From: an uncultured Actinomycetes bacterium
Lineage (GTDB): Bacteria > Actinomycetota > Actinomycetes > Mycobacteriales > Mycobacteriaceae
Length of the DNA stretch: 32,138 nucleotides
Reading direction: 5' to 3'
NCBI GenBank assembly: GCA_903877095.1
Contig: CAIRCP010000136.1
Location: forward strand, 1 to 32,138
Shown here: positions 17,729 through 26,584 of the stretch, piece by piece
Numbering within the stretch: the first letter of the stretch is position 1
Layout: each line of letters begins with the position of its first letter
Notes under the pieces: generated by a model
What the model was told of the DNA's origin: nothing
The model's database searches: none
What the model saw: the letters and a program-made list of their open reading frames with translations, nothing else
Position numbers and translations under genes: made by a program

Positions 17729-19456
17729 CCGCTCGACGGTGGAGGCCACCGGGTGGCGCCGGTGCGGGCGGTTGTCGCGTTGTCCTTTGCGCAGCGTCTC
17801 CAACAGTTCGTGGTAGGGGCCCACGAGATAGGCGGTTTCCCCGGCGTGCAGCCGGGTGTCGCGGCGGGGGTGCAGTTCGGTGGGCTGCCCGTTGCGTTCG
17901 ACGGCGATCACTCTTGTCCGGGTGGACAATTCGACGATCTGCTGACCGTCCAGTTCGCTGCCGGGCTGCACCCGCACCCCGCCCACCATGAACGAGTGCT
18001 GACCGACCGAGAACGTGCCGACCACCTCCAAACCCATTGCCGCGCCGATGAACCAGGGCGTGGAGAGGTCGACGGTGGAGCGCACGAAATTGAAGTCGAG
18101 CCGCCTGCCGACGGCGTCGCCGAGATCCCGATCGAAGATCCGCAGCACGACAGGGACGCGGCGGCCCTGCGGGGTCTGCGGGGTCTGGTCGGATCCCAGG
18201 ATTTCCCGCAGGACGATGCCGGTCTCGATGTTGACCATGTCGTCCTCGGTCAGCACGGCGATGGCGCGGGCGTGTTCCACCCGGGCGGCTTCGAGGGTGG
18301 TGCGCAGCGTCGCATCGCCGATGATCACCGGGATGTGCTGCTCGGCCGCCTGGGAGAGGTAGCGGTTGGCCTCGTTGCGCTCGATGACCACCACCGAGTA
18401 GCCGGCGTCCTTGAGCAACCCGGCCACCCGGATGCCGAACGACCCCAGCCCGACCACCACGAAGTGGCGGCGCAGATGGCGGATGTGCTGCCGGCTCGTC
18501 GACTGGGACAGCCGCCGGGACAGCAGGACGTCGGCGACGAAGGCGACCACGATGGCGGTGGTGGCCAGACCGCCCAGCATCATCACCACGCCCCACAGCC
18601 GCAGCCACACCGGCTGGTGCATGAAGTTGAAGTCGCCGTAGCCGACGGTCGCCAGCGTCTCGGTGGAGAAGTACAGGGCGTCGACCCAGGTCATTGCCGG
18701 CGCCCGGTAGCAGTACCGCAGGATGACGGTGGAACCCACCAGCAGCAGCAACAACACCGACAGTGCGCGGTAGAACGTCGGGTGGATGTCGTCGCGGAAC
18801 GCCCGGGCGCTATCCCACATGCGCCCCAGTCGCCGGCGCCGGCGCGGGGTGATCTCCCCGGTCCGGCCCACCGGCATGCCCTGGGCGGCCAGTTCGTCGG
18901 ACTGGCCGATCATCGCCGTCCAGTCGCCCTCCCGAACCGGGGTATCCAGCGGTGGGCAGGCCATCACCTCGCCGGAATCCGACGACTTGCCGCCGCGGAT
19001 GATCGCCACCGGGGCCAGCCGGCCGTAGATCTCCCGCAACGTGCCGTCCCGGGGAGCCGCCGCCCCGGACACGACGAACTCGATACCGCCGACCCCGATG
19101 GCGTGCGCGGTGCGGCCCAGCAGCGCCTCGACTACTGACGGTGCGGCGAGGTCGGCGACGTCGAGCATCGCGCCCTCACTGCCGGGTGTCATCGCCTGGC
19201 GCAGCACGGGATTGGCCAGCCGGGCGACCACCCGCATGGTGGGATTGGCGCGGCGGGCAAGCAGTGCCACCTCGAGGTTCACCGCGTCGTCGCCGGAGGC
19301 GGCGATCACCGCGTGGGCACTCGAAACTCCGGCGGCCGCCAGGTCGGTGGGCTTGGCCAGCCGCACCACCGCCAGTTCGGCGTCCTTGAGTTCTTCGATG
19401 ATCCGTATCGCCAGCGCATCGTCACCGGAGACGATGATGTGACCGCGCATGGGCAA
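17699..19456 (-). CDS. potassium channel protein with RCK (TrkA-N) domains on both sides of the pore
   Basis: A 585-residue protein. Residues 3-130 resemble a TrkA-N/RCK Rossmann fold but with GDDALAIRIIEEL in place of the usual glycine-rich loop. Residues 231-248 and 287-312 are two membrane helices around a pore loop with the potassium filter TVGYGD at 270-275. A second RCK domain starts at 331 with a canonical HFVVVGLGSFGIRVAGLL dinucleotide loop, and a TrkA-C-like segment lies near 490-560. It should be a tetrameric K+ channel gated by nucleotide. The start may be ATG 19456 or ATG 19450 (MRGHIIVSGDD). It stands alone on the minus strand, divergent from the membrane protein gene at 19508. 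Confidence 0.88.
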   Translation of the reverse strand: MPMRGHIIVSGDDALAIRIIEELKDAELAVVRLAKPTDLAAAGVSSAHAVIAASGDDAVNLEVALLARRANPTMRVVARLANPVLRQAMTPGSEGAMLDVADLAAPSVVEALLGRTAHAIGVGGIEFVVSGAAAPRDGTLREIYGRLAPVAIIRGGKSSDSGEVMACPPLDTPVREGDWTAMIGQSDELAAQGMPVGRTGEITPRRRRRLGRMWDSARAFRDDIHPTFYRALSVLLLLLVGSTVILRYCYRAPAMTWVDALYFSTETLATVGYGDFNFMHQPVWLRLWGVVMMLGGLATTAIVVAFVADVLLSRRLSQSTSRQHIRHLRRHFVVVGLGSFGIRVAGLLKDAGYSVVVIERNEANRYLSQAAEQHIPVIIGDATLRTTLEAARVEHARAIAVLTEDDMVNIETGIVLREILGSDQTPQTPQGRRVPVVLRIFDRDLGDAVGRRLDFNFVRSTVDLSTPWFIGAAMGLEVVGTFSVGQHSFMVGGVRVQPGSELDGQQIVELSTRTRVIAVERNGQPTELHPRRDTRLHAGETAYLVGPYHELLETLRKGQRDNRPHRRHPVASTVERLGLGDSQHL

Positions 19457-19507
19457 ACGCTACTTCGAAAACCGGGCGGGGGAGCACCAGCGACTAGGGT
19501 TTCGGCC

Positions 19508-19957
19508 ATGGCACGCCTGCGACCCGGCTGGCTGGTGTCGCTGTTCGCGGCCGGTCTTTCGGTGAGTTGCTGGTTGCCCTGGCTGACGACTCCCGTCGGC
19601 GGCGGTGGGCGGGCCAGCGCCATCGGGGGGACCTTCGGCGGCATCACGCTGGCTTCCCGGTTCGGCGCCGGGCAAGTCATCGTGCTGTTGTCGTCGGTGC
19701 TGATCGTGCTGGGGGCGATGGCGGCGCGCGGTCTGTCCGCGCGGCCCGCCGCGGGGGCGGCGGTGGTGGTGTCGGTGCTGATCGGGGTACTCGCCTGGTG
19801 GTTCTTCCAGGTCAATCTGGTGGCGCCGATGCGGGTCGGTTTCGGCTTCTACATCGCGGCGGTGTGTGGTGTGGGCGCGCTGCTCTGCTCGATCTGGGCA
19901 CTGGTGATGTCGGTGTCGGCAGTACTGTCCGGCGTCGGCCGGTCGGTGCGCCGGTAG
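19508..19957 (+). CDS. four-helix membrane protein (Rv0912-like)
   Basis: A 149-residue integral membrane protein with hydrophobic segments at about residues 7-26, 55-73, 80-102 and 112-137. The length equals M. tuberculosis Rv0912 as I remember it, and the position, just before the oxygenase/thiolase block, agrees. No catalytic motif is visible, so no function is offered. The start is ATG 19508 (MARLRPGWLV), about 50 bp from the divergent channel gene. The lipoprotein gene follows after 27 bp and may share its transcript. Confidence 0.75.
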   Translation: MARLRPGWLVSLFAAGLSVSCWLPWLTTPVGGGGRASAIGGTFGGITLASRFGAGQVIVLLSSVLIVLGAMAARGLSARPAAGAAVVVSVLIGVLAWWFFQVNLVAPMRVGFGFYIAAVCGVGALLCSIWALVMSVSAVLSGVGRSVRR

Positions 19958-19984
19958 GCTGTTGCGGGTTTCGAAGGGATGCAG

Positions 19985-20617
19985 ATGCGCATATACAACC
20001 GGCGGCTGTGGGTCATGTTCGCGGTGCCCGTCACCGCTCTGGCGGTCACGGTATCCGGGTGCTCGGGCACCAAGCCCAGCGCCGAGAAATGCGAGTCGGT
20101 CTCCGCGCCGATGACCGATGTCCCGACCCGCACCGACCAGGAGCCGAAGTTGCGGATTCCCATCCCGGCGGGCTGGGAGCGCAGCACCCAGATGGATTCC
20201 GAGAGCATCCGCTTCTCGATCCGCGCGCAGGGGCTGACCGCCGATGGATTCACCCCGAATGCGGTGGTGACCCTGCAGAAGGTGGCCGGAGACATCGGCA
20301 AGCCGATTCAGATCCTGCAGGCCCAACAGGAACAGCTCACCAAGAAGCTGAAACTGAAAGACGTCACCACCACCGAGACGAAAGTCTGCGGCGCACCGGC
20401 GTTGTCGTCGACCTACAAAACCCCCGAACTCAGTCTCGGCCCGAACCTGCCGTCGGTTCCGGAGCGGAAAGCCACCTCGCTGGGGACGGTTTACCGGGCC
20501 GGTGACTCCAACTACGTCGCCACCGTGACGGTGCAGACGATCAAGCCCGACGATCCCACCTACGTCAAGGACTCCGAGGAGATCGTCAAGGGATTCCAGC
20601 TGCTTCCACCGCGGTGA
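19985..20617 (+). CDS. LpqN/LpqT-family lipoprotein
   Basis: The product is a 210-residue lipoprotein. The signal peptide MRIYNRRLWVMFAVPVTALAV ends with lipobox VSGC (Cys26). The mature part has the pattern of the mycobacterial LpqN/LpqT family: IPIPAGWERSTQ, a FTPNAVVTLQKV strand, VCGAPALSSTY and the closing DDPTYVKDSEEIVKGFQLLPP. LpqN relatives bind secreted and envelope partners and affect mycomembrane lipid traffic; the specific partner here is unknown. ATG 19985 is preferred over ATG 19979 because GAAGGG (19973-19978) would touch the earlier one. Its 3' end overlaps the convergent regulator gene by 32 bp. Confidence 0.82.
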   Translation: MRIYNRRLWVMFAVPVTALAVTVSGCSGTKPSAEKCESVSAPMTDVPTRTDQEPKLRIPIPAGWERSTQMDSESIRFSIRAQGLTADGFTPNAVVTLQKVAGDIGKPIQILQAQQEQLTKKLKLKDVTTTETKVCGAPALSSTYKTPELSLGPNLPSVPERKATSLGTVYRAGDSNYVATVTVQTIKPDDPTYVKDSEEIVKGFQLLPPR

Positions 20618-21542
20618 CTTCAACCTGCGCCCCGGACAACGGTTCGTCGCACCGGTCGCACGACAACTCGGCCACCAGTTCGGCCCCGCAGCCGCGGTGC
20701 GTAGTGACGATCGCCGGGCCCTCCGGCGCCAGAAACCAGCGCTGGGCCCACTGCAGAGCGGTCACCAGGACGGCGCTCAGTGCGCGGCCTTTCGGCGTCA
20801 GCAGGTAGATCGCCCGGTCGGATCCCTCACGGGCCGGCGCGGCGCGCAGCACGCCGATGTCGCAGAAGGTCTGCAACCGTTCGGTGAGCAGGCTCGGCGG
20901 CGCGCCGAGTTGGGTCTGGAATTCGGAGAAGCGGGTGTTGCCCAGGAAAGCGGCGAGCAGCAGCGCGACGGCCCACCGGTTGCCGAGAACGGCCATCGTC
21001 TGGGGGAACAGTCCGGCGTGGCCGCCGGGTCTGCCCGCAAGTCCCACGGCGCCGCCCGACCGCCGACGGGTGGACGCGGTCGGGGCCGACCGGTGCCACT
21101 GGCCGGACGGTCCCAAGGCGAGGTCGACGCCGTCGTTAACCGTTGCGTCGTCGCTAACCGTTGCGCCACAGGCGGTGCATCGCAGCGCGGGGGAGAACAG
21201 ATCGCCGCACCGGGTGTGCCGCATGGCGGGCAGACGCCGGCGATGCTCGGGCACCCAGACCCGCTCCCATTCCCAGATCGAGAGCAGCACCGGCCACAGC
21301 GAGCGACAGCGGGCGGTGGTGCGGTACTCGGGGGTCAGCAGGTGTTCGTCAACCAGCATCCGAAGCCGTTTGGTGAGAACGGAATTCGAGATCGGCAGCC
21401 GGGACATGAACTCGTTGTAGCGGTCAGCGCCCAGCAGCGCCTGCTGGACGATCAGCAGGGTCCACTCGTCGCCGAGCAGCCCGAGCATGCGCCCGATGGC
21501 GTTGGCGCCGCCGCGATCCAGCCGCGCCGGTCGGTCCTTCAC
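20586..21542 (-). CDS. HxlR-type regulator made of two tandem winged-helix plus zinc-ribbon-like units
   Basis: The 318-residue product holds two copies of the same module. The first (about residues 15-140) contains MLGLLGDEWTLLIVQQAL, YNEFMSRLPISNSVLTKRL and then HTRCGDLFSPALRCTACG. The second (about 185-310) contains MAVLGNRWAVALLLAAF, FSEFQTQLGAPPSLLTERL and then HRGCGAELVAELSCDRC. Each has the HxlR winged helix followed by a HxxCG...CxxC pattern that could bind a metal ion. Such a protein could act as a single-chain dimer. The GTG start at 21542 overlaps the stop of the oxygenase gene by one base (TAGTG), so it is probably translated with it and may control the operon. A start at 21659 would overlap the oxygenase coding region and is rejected. 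Confidence 0.82.
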   Translation of the reverse strand: MKDRPARLDRGGANAIGRMLGLLGDEWTLLIVQQALLGADRYNEFMSRLPISNSVLTKRLRMLVDEHLLTPEYRTTARCRSLWPVLLSIWEWERVWVPEHRRRLPAMRHTRCGDLFSPALRCTACGATVSDDATVNDGVDLALGPSGQWHRSAPTASTRRRSGGAVGLAGRPGGHAGLFPQTMAVLGNRWAVALLLAAFLGNTRFSEFQTQLGAPPSLLTERLQTFCDIGVLRAAPAREGSDRAIYLLTPKGRALSAVLVTALQWAQRWFLAPEGPAIVTTHRGCGAELVAELSCDRCDEPLSGAQVEVTAVEAAGIP

Positions 21543-23056
21543 TACAGGCCGACGGCCTCGGCGGCCGTATCGGTCTCGCGCCAGCGCCGCAACTCCGAAC
21601 CGGCCACCCACGTCGAATGAGTTCCGCTGGAAATCCGTTCCGGCAGTTGCAGTTTGCACACCGGGCCGTCTGCGAGGCGGGCGGCGTCGAACACCAGGCA
21701 GTAGGAGGCGTCGGCGTTCATGTCGGTGGTCAGGGTCACCAGATAGCCGTCATCCTCCGCGCGGCTGCCCAGCCGGGGCGCCATCGCCGTTTCGCTGCCG
21801 TACACCCTGTCGCCGAAGCTGATCCGCTCCTCGGAACCAGTGCGGACGTCATGGCGGATCAGTCCGTCGAACAGGAACCAGCCCGGCTTGCCGGTCGCGG
21901 CGTAAACGTAGCGGTAGGGCTCCCCGCCGTGGGCGGCGTTGATCATCCCGAACTCGGAGATGTTCTCGCTCAACGGTTCTTCGCTGGTGGTGCCGGTCTT
22001 CAGGTTCAGCCGCCAGCGGTGCAGGCGGGTCTGCATGCGGTCCAGGGCCAGGAACCGGAATGCCCGTTCCCACTTGCCGCTGCCGTTGTCGGCGGGTTCA
22101 GGGTCGCCCTGATAGAAGCCGTCGAGGACTATCTCGTCGCCGTCCTCGTAGGCGTTGGTGAAGTGCAGGACGAAGGTCGGGTCGGCCTCGAACCAACGTA
22201 TTTCGGAACTGCTTCCGCGGCGGGGCAGCACCGCGAACCGCGACGGCATATCCCGGTGGAACCGGGCCACATGCAGGTTGCGGTCCAGCAGTTCGGGGTC
22301 CCAGAACAACGGAAAGTCGTTGAGAATCGCGTAGTTCCGGGTGAACGCCATATCGTGCGGCAGGCGCGGACCGGGCAGTGCCACGTCGACGTAGTGCACC
22401 AGGTCGTTGTTCTGGTCGACCACGCCGTAGTGCAGGTAGGGCGCTTCCTTGCTGTAGTTGAAGAACAGCATCTCGCCGGTGCGCTCGTCGACCTTCGGGT
22501 GCGCCGACACCCCCCAGTTGAACGGGAAGGCCCCGTTCCAGTTCTCCTTGCCCTGGGTCTGGCCGGTGTAGGGGTCGACCCGGTAGAGGTCGCCGCACTG
22601 GTAGAAACTGGTCAGCGCGGTTCCGCGGTGCACCACCACGTCGGTGCTTGATGCGTCCTTGAGCATGGTGCGCGCGCCCCAGCCGTGGTCGGCCTTGCTC
22701 AGGTTCAGCGGTTCGGCCAGGCCCGGCCACAGCGGGCCGCCGGCCTCCTGTTCGGCCTCGAACGCTTCGGTGCGGACAAAGCTGTTGCGGTAGAACGATT
22801 TCCCGTCCCGGAACCCGACGATATGCAGCATCCCGTCGCCGTCGAAGGGGTGGTAGAACTTCAGCGCCGGGTGCAACGGGTTCTCGGTGTTGCGCAGATA
22901 GATCCCGTCGAGATCGGCCGGGATCTCGCCCTGCACGACGGTGACATCGTCGGCGCGCCACTCCGTGTTCTGCGGCCGCCACGGCCCGGTCCGGTAGGGA
23001 TGGTCGTCATCCTCGGGCAGGGTGGACAGGAACTTGCCGACTACTTCTGTGTTCAT
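21542..23056 (-). CDS. carotenoid-cleavage-type dioxygenase (Rv0913c-like)
   Basis: A 504-residue protein of the carotenoid/lignostilbene oxygenase family, which cuts conjugated double bonds with non-haem Fe(II) and O2. The four iron histidines are in place: His186 (SAHPKVD), His234 (LPHDMAFT), His298 (VLHFTNAY) and His480 (SGTHSTW). The N-terminal GEIPADLDGIYLRNTENP and FDGDGMLHIV motifs are standard. Length and neighbours match M. tuberculosis Rv0913c. The substrate, a carotenoid, apocarotenoid or stilbene, is not readable from sequence. ATG 23056 is preceded by a GGAGGGACTCC-type region with GGAGG as ribosome site. It lies 34 bp downstream of the thiolase gene and 1 bp overlapping the regulator, forming a three-gene operon. 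Confidence 0.9.
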   Translation of the reverse strand: MNTEVVGKFLSTLPEDDDHPYRTGPWRPQNTEWRADDVTVVQGEIPADLDGIYLRNTENPLHPALKFYHPFDGDGMLHIVGFRDGKSFYRNSFVRTEAFEAEQEAGGPLWPGLAEPLNLSKADHGWGARTMLKDASSTDVVVHRGTALTSFYQCGDLYRVDPYTGQTQGKENWNGAFPFNWGVSAHPKVDERTGEMLFFNYSKEAPYLHYGVVDQNNDLVHYVDVALPGPRLPHDMAFTRNYAILNDFPLFWDPELLDRNLHVARFHRDMPSRFAVLPRRGSSSEIRWFEADPTFVLHFTNAYEDGDEIVLDGFYQGDPEPADNGSGKWERAFRFLALDRMQTRLHRWRLNLKTGTTSEEPLSENISEFGMINAAHGGEPYRYVYAATGKPGWFLFDGLIRHDVRTGSEERISFGDRVYGSETAMAPRLGSRAEDDGYLVTLTTDMNADASYCLVFDAARLADGPVCKLQLPERISSGTHSTWVAGSELRRWRETDTAAEAVGL

Positions 23057-23090
23057 TTGGAGTCCCTCCGGTCCTCGGCATCCATGGCTG

Positions 23091-24320
23091 CTACTCCGAT
23101 GATCCGATGACGAAACTGACTGTGGTGGCGGTGCTTCCGCCGATGTTGAGGGTGCCGAACCGGCGTGCGCCGTCCACCTGGTAGTCGCCGGCGAGTCCGC
23201 TGACCTGCTTGGCGGCATCCAGCATCATCCGGATTCCGGTGGCGCCCACCGGATGTCCGCCGCCGATCAGGCCACCGCTGGGATTGATCGGCAACCGGCC
23301 GCCGATCTCGATGTCGCCGGACTCGATGGCCTTCCACGATTCGCCGGGGCCGGTCAGTCCGATGTGGTCGATCGCCAGATACTCGCTGGGCGTGAAACAG
23401 TCGTGCACCTCAAAACCGTCGACGGCGTCGAGGTCGACCCCGGCCCTGCCGAAGGCGTCCTGCACGGCGGAGTGGACGTGGGGGAGGACGTAGGGGTTTT
23501 CGGCTTCCTGATTTCGGGACCGGTCGAGTTTCTGGCGCAGGCCCAGACCGACGGTGCGGTGGCCCCAGCCCTCGATCCGCCCGATCGGCCGCACCCCGGG
23601 ATGTTCGGCGAGGAACTCGTCGTTGACCAGCACCACGCCGGCGCCGCCGTCGGTCATCTGGCTGCAGTCGAACCGGCGGATCCGGCCCTCGATGGGCGGG
23701 TTGACGGCGTCGTCGTCACCGGATTCGGCCAGGTCGGGCACCCGCCACTCGCGGGTCTGGGCGTTGGGATTGCGCTTGGCGTTGGCCAGGTTGATTGCGG
23801 CGATGGCATGCAGGTGGGCGTCGTCGATTCCGAAGCGGCGGTCGTACTCGTCGGCGACCTGGGCGAACATGTACGGCCACAGGTATTTCGCCTCCTGGCC
23901 CTCATGGCCGGTCCAGGCCGCGGCGCCGAGATGCTGGGCGGCCACGTCGCCGGACACCGTCTTCTCCAGTTCCAGGCCGACCACCAGCGCGGTGCGGTAG
24001 TTGCCGGCCCGCAGGTCGGCCATCGCCGCCAGTGCGGCCACACTGCCCGAGGCGCACGCGGCCTCGTGCCGGGTGGCCGGGGTGTCCCACAGTCCGTCGT
24101 TCACGGTGGCCGGCATCGCGCCCAAATGCCCCTGGGCGGCGAACATCTCGCCGAACGCGTTGGCGACGTGGACCACCTCGATGTCGACGGCGTCGATCAT
24201 GGACTCGGCCAGGGTCTGGTCGACCACTTCGCGGGTCAGATCGGCGAAGTCGCGGCCTTCGCGGGTCAGATTGCGGGCGAAGTCGCTCTGATAACCGCCG
24301 AGAATCCAGACGTTCGTCAC
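23091..24320 (-). CDS. acetyl-CoA acetyltransferase / SCP-x-type thiolase (Rv0914c-like)
   Basis: A 409-residue thiolase-fold enzyme. The nucleophile is Cys89 in HEAACASGSVAALAAM. The other active-site patches are VHDCFTPSEYLAI and NPSGGLIGGGHPVGATG, the His-containing loop typical of thiolases of the SCP2/SCP-x branch. Such enzymes cleave or form 3-ketoacyl-CoA, often in beta-oxidation of lipids or sterols. It corresponds in order to M. tuberculosis Rv0914c, called a possible lipid carrier or ketoacyl-CoA thiolase. GTG 24320 (VTNVWILGGYQSDF) is the family-like start. It heads the minus-strand operon with the oxygenase and the HxlR-type regulator. Confidence 0.9.
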   Translation of the reverse strand: MTNVWILGGYQSDFARNLTREGRDFADLTREVVDQTLAESMIDAVDIEVVHVANAFGEMFAAQGHLGAMPATVNDGLWDTPATRHEAACASGSVAALAAMADLRAGNYRTALVVGLELEKTVSGDVAAQHLGAAAWTGHEGQEAKYLWPYMFAQVADEYDRRFGIDDAHLHAIAAINLANAKRNPNAQTREWRVPDLAESGDDDAVNPPIEGRIRRFDCSQMTDGGAGVVLVNDEFLAEHPGVRPIGRIEGWGHRTVGLGLRQKLDRSRNQEAENPYVLPHVHSAVQDAFGRAGVDLDAVDGFEVHDCFTPSEYLAIDHIGLTGPGESWKAIESGDIEIGGRLPINPSGGLIGGGHPVGATGIRMMLDAAKQVSGLAGDYQVDGARRFGTLNIGGSTATTVSFVIGSSE

Positions 24321-24421
24321 CGGCCCGAAGTTACTACAACTAAGAGAGCGAGGGAACCGCTCGCGATTGTGTCGTCCGGATGGCCGGTCGCCGGGGCGGA
24401 TCCGGCTGATAGCTTGCGCCG

Positions 24422-25204
24422 GTGAGAGATCTGATCCTCGCGCTGCCACCACAGGCGGTCGCCGTCGTTCTGCTGGTGTTCTTCTGCGCGGTCGGCGTCG
24501 GCACCCGGCGAATAGTCCTCTCGCGCTGCGGCGAGGACGCACGCGAAGAACTCGTCGAGCAGGCCAGGAACCTGCTGACCGGAGTGTCGGCGACGTTCGC
24601 CTTCTTTGTCGGATTTGCCATCTCCATCTGCTGGGGTGCGGTCACCGCCGGGCAGAGCGCCATCGAGCAGCAGTCGGCGGCCATCCAGTCGATGGCGTGG
24701 GAACTCCGCAACATCCCCGACAAGCCGTCCTCGACCGCTCTGCTGGACGCCCTCACCCGCTACGCGCAGACGGCCGCCGATGAGGACGGCAAGTACCTGG
24801 CCACGGGCCAGACCGCCACCCTGCCATCGCACGCCGCGTTGGACCAGTTCGAAAACGCGCTCAACGTTTACGCCAGCAGCGCCGGCTCGGACCGGGCCCG
24901 CACCCTGCTTCCGGCGGCCTCGGAGTTGATCTCGTCGTCGGCCGCGGTGGCCGCCGTCGCGAATCGCGGCCTGCCCCGACCGCTTGCCACATTGCTGGCG
25001 ATCGTCGCGATCCTGGTGACGGTCGTCATGGGCATCACGACCGTCACGTCGGGTCGCTCGTCCATGGTCTTCGTCTACGTCTGGTGTCTGATTCCCGCAC
25101 TCTCGCTCACCGTGGTGTGGGCGCTGGCGTACCCGTTCGCGTTGCGCTCCGGCATCACCATCGCTCCGCTGCGGGCCGTCGCGCAGGATCTGGCTACTCG
25201 CTGA
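24422..25204 (+). CDS. bestrophin-like / DUF4239-type membrane protein
   Basis: A 260-residue membrane protein with hydrophobic helices at about residues 10-30, 52-75, 185-205 and 210-235, and a soluble segment of about 110 residues between helices two and three. The EQARNLLTGVSATFAFFVGFAIS stretch and the AIEQQSAAIQSMAWELRNIP stretch resemble DUF4239 (bestrophin-like) proteins, whose job in bacteria is unclear. The start is GTG 24422, with no convincing ribosome site. It is divergent from the thiolase gene across about 100 bp and converges on the exchanger gene, whose stop is 12 bp away. Confidence 0.7.
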   Translation: MRDLILALPPQAVAVVLLVFFCAVGVGTRRIVLSRCGEDAREELVEQARNLLTGVSATFAFFVGFAISICWGAVTAGQSAIEQQSAAIQSMAWELRNIPDKPSSTALLDALTRYAQTAADEDGKYLATGQTATLPSHAALDQFENALNVYASSAGSDRARTLLPAASELISSSAAVAAVANRGLPRPLATLLAIVAILVTVVMGITTVTSGRSSMVFVYVWCLIPALSLTVVWALAYPFALRSGITIAPLRAVAQDLATR

Positions 25205-25216
25205 GTTCCGCCGCGC

Positions 25217-26386
25217 TCACCCTTGGGCTGTGGATGCTCTTCGGCGGCCGATCTCGTACGCGACGGTGCTCGCCAGCGTCAGAAACAACAGTGGCGTGAC
25301 GAACCACGCCATCACCGTGGTGAAGCCGTGCAGAATCGGGCGTTCGGCCGCTGACAGCACCGTGTAAATCAGGTAGAAGATGTAAAGGCCGAGCAGCACG
25401 GCGCCCTCCCAGCGGCGGATGACCGAACCGGTGAAGGCAAGCGGAAGCAGCACCACCGCAGCGGCGATCATCAGCGGTATGTCCAGGGCCAACGCGGACT
25501 CCGGCACCGGCAGCCCGGCCGGGGAGATGATGCCGGCCAGACCGGCGACCGCGCCGATGTTGAAGATGTTGCTACCCACCACGTTCCCGACTGCCAGGTC
25601 CCGCTGTCCGCGGCGCACCGCCACGATGGACGTGGCCAACTCCGGCAACGAGGTTCCGATCGCCACCACCGTCAAGCCCACGATCAACTCACTGACCCCG
25701 AACGCCGTCGCGATACCGGTGGCACCACTGACCAGGGTGTTGGCGCCGACGATCAGCAGCGCGACCCCGATGAGCAGAAACACCAGATCGCGACCGATGG
25801 AGCCGTTCCGGACATCCACCTCCTCCGCTGCCTGGGTCATCGTGTCCGCATCAGTCCCGACGGTCCGGCCCACCCGACCGGCCGAAGCCGTCGCGATCGA
25901 CGCCCCCGGGCCGTGCAGGTCATCGCCGTGGCCTTCCCGCCTGCTGAGGATGATGGCCACGCTGAGGTAGAGGATCAACAGGACGAACAGGATCAGGCCG
26001 TCCACCCTGCTCAAACCGCCGTCGCTGGCTAGTAGAAAGAAGAGGACTGAGAACGCGGTCATGAAGGGAATGTCCACACGAACCAGTTGCACCTTGACCA
26101 GAAGGGGCAGGATCAGGGCCGAGGTGCCCAGGATCATCAGGACGTTGGCGATGTTGCTGCCCACCACGTTGCCGACCGCGAGATCGGGCTCACCGCCCAG
26201 CACCGCGCCGAGCGTCACCGCCAGTTCCGGCGCCGAGGTCGCGAAGGCGACGACGGTCAGACCCACGACCAACGGCGACATACCGATGCGTGCGGCCAAA
26301 CCGGCAGCACCCCTGACGAGCATCTCGCCACCCGCGACCAGTAGTACGAGGCCGAGGAGGATCCTCCCGATGTCCAATAGGTTCAC
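25217..26386 (-). CDS. calcium/sodium (CaCA-family) antiporter
   Basis: A 389-residue membrane transporter with the two inverted alpha repeats of the CaCA family. The first is GLTVVAFATSAPELAVTL followed by AVGNVVGSNIANVLMILG; the second is GLTVVAIGTSLPELATSIV followed by AVGNVVGSNIFNIGAVAG. The conserved PEL glutamates bind the cation, and the GNxxGSN segments line the path. About ten helices flank an acidic cytoplasmic loop near residues 150-190 (GHGDDLHG, DADTMTQAAEEVD). YrbG-type proteins exchange Ca2+ for Na+ or H+. ATG 26386 gives the standard start MNLLDIGRILLG. It is monocistronic by its surroundings. Confidence 0.9.
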   Translation of the reverse strand: MNLLDIGRILLGLVLLVAGGEMLVRGAAGLAARIGMSPLVVGLTVVAFATSAPELAVTLGAVLGGEPDLAVGNVVGSNIANVLMILGTSALILPLLVKVQLVRVDIPFMTAFSVLFFLLASDGGLSRVDGLILFVLLILYLSVAIILSRREGHGDDLHGPGASIATASAGRVGRTVGTDADTMTQAAEEVDVRNGSIGRDLVFLLIGVALLIVGANTLVSGATGIATAFGVSELIVGLTVVAIGTSLPELATSIVAVRRGQRDLAVGNVVGSNIFNIGAVAGLAGIISPAGLPVPESALALDIPLMIAAAVVLLPLAFTGSVIRRWEGAVLLGLYIFYLIYTVLSAAERPILHGFTTVMAWFVTPLLFLTLASTVAYEIGRRRASTAQG

Positions 26387-26584
26387 CCGCCGGAGTGTAG
26401 GAGCATCGGGCAGGCCATGTGCGCGTCAACGCGCCCCGATGCCAATATGTCGTTCAGCGGGTCAGGCGCTACAGGAGATGCAAGCCACGACGCTCCACGG
26501 CGAGCAGTAGTATCGACCGAGTCCGCTTTCGGAAAGTGCGGGCGCAGACCCGGCGAATTTCGAAACTAGATGAAGGGGGCTTTA
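26387..26584. other. intergenic region before the methyltransferase, with a hairpin
   Basis: About 200 bp without a gene. It contains a possible -10 element TAGTAT at 26508-26513 without a clear -35, and a short hairpin CTTT-CGG-AAAG around 26527-26537. AAGGGGG (26573-26579) is the ribosome site of the downstream methyltransferase. Base composition becomes more AT-rich within this stretch. Confidence 0.4.

Noticed and set aside
17753..19138. 461-residue open frame on the plus strand across the potassium channel
   Set aside because: It is antisense to a gene with intact filter and RCK motifs; its composition is typical of a shadow frame.
23253..24425. 390-residue open frame on the plus strand across the thiolase
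   Set aside because: It is antisense to a thiolase with all active-site motifs; no family likeness.
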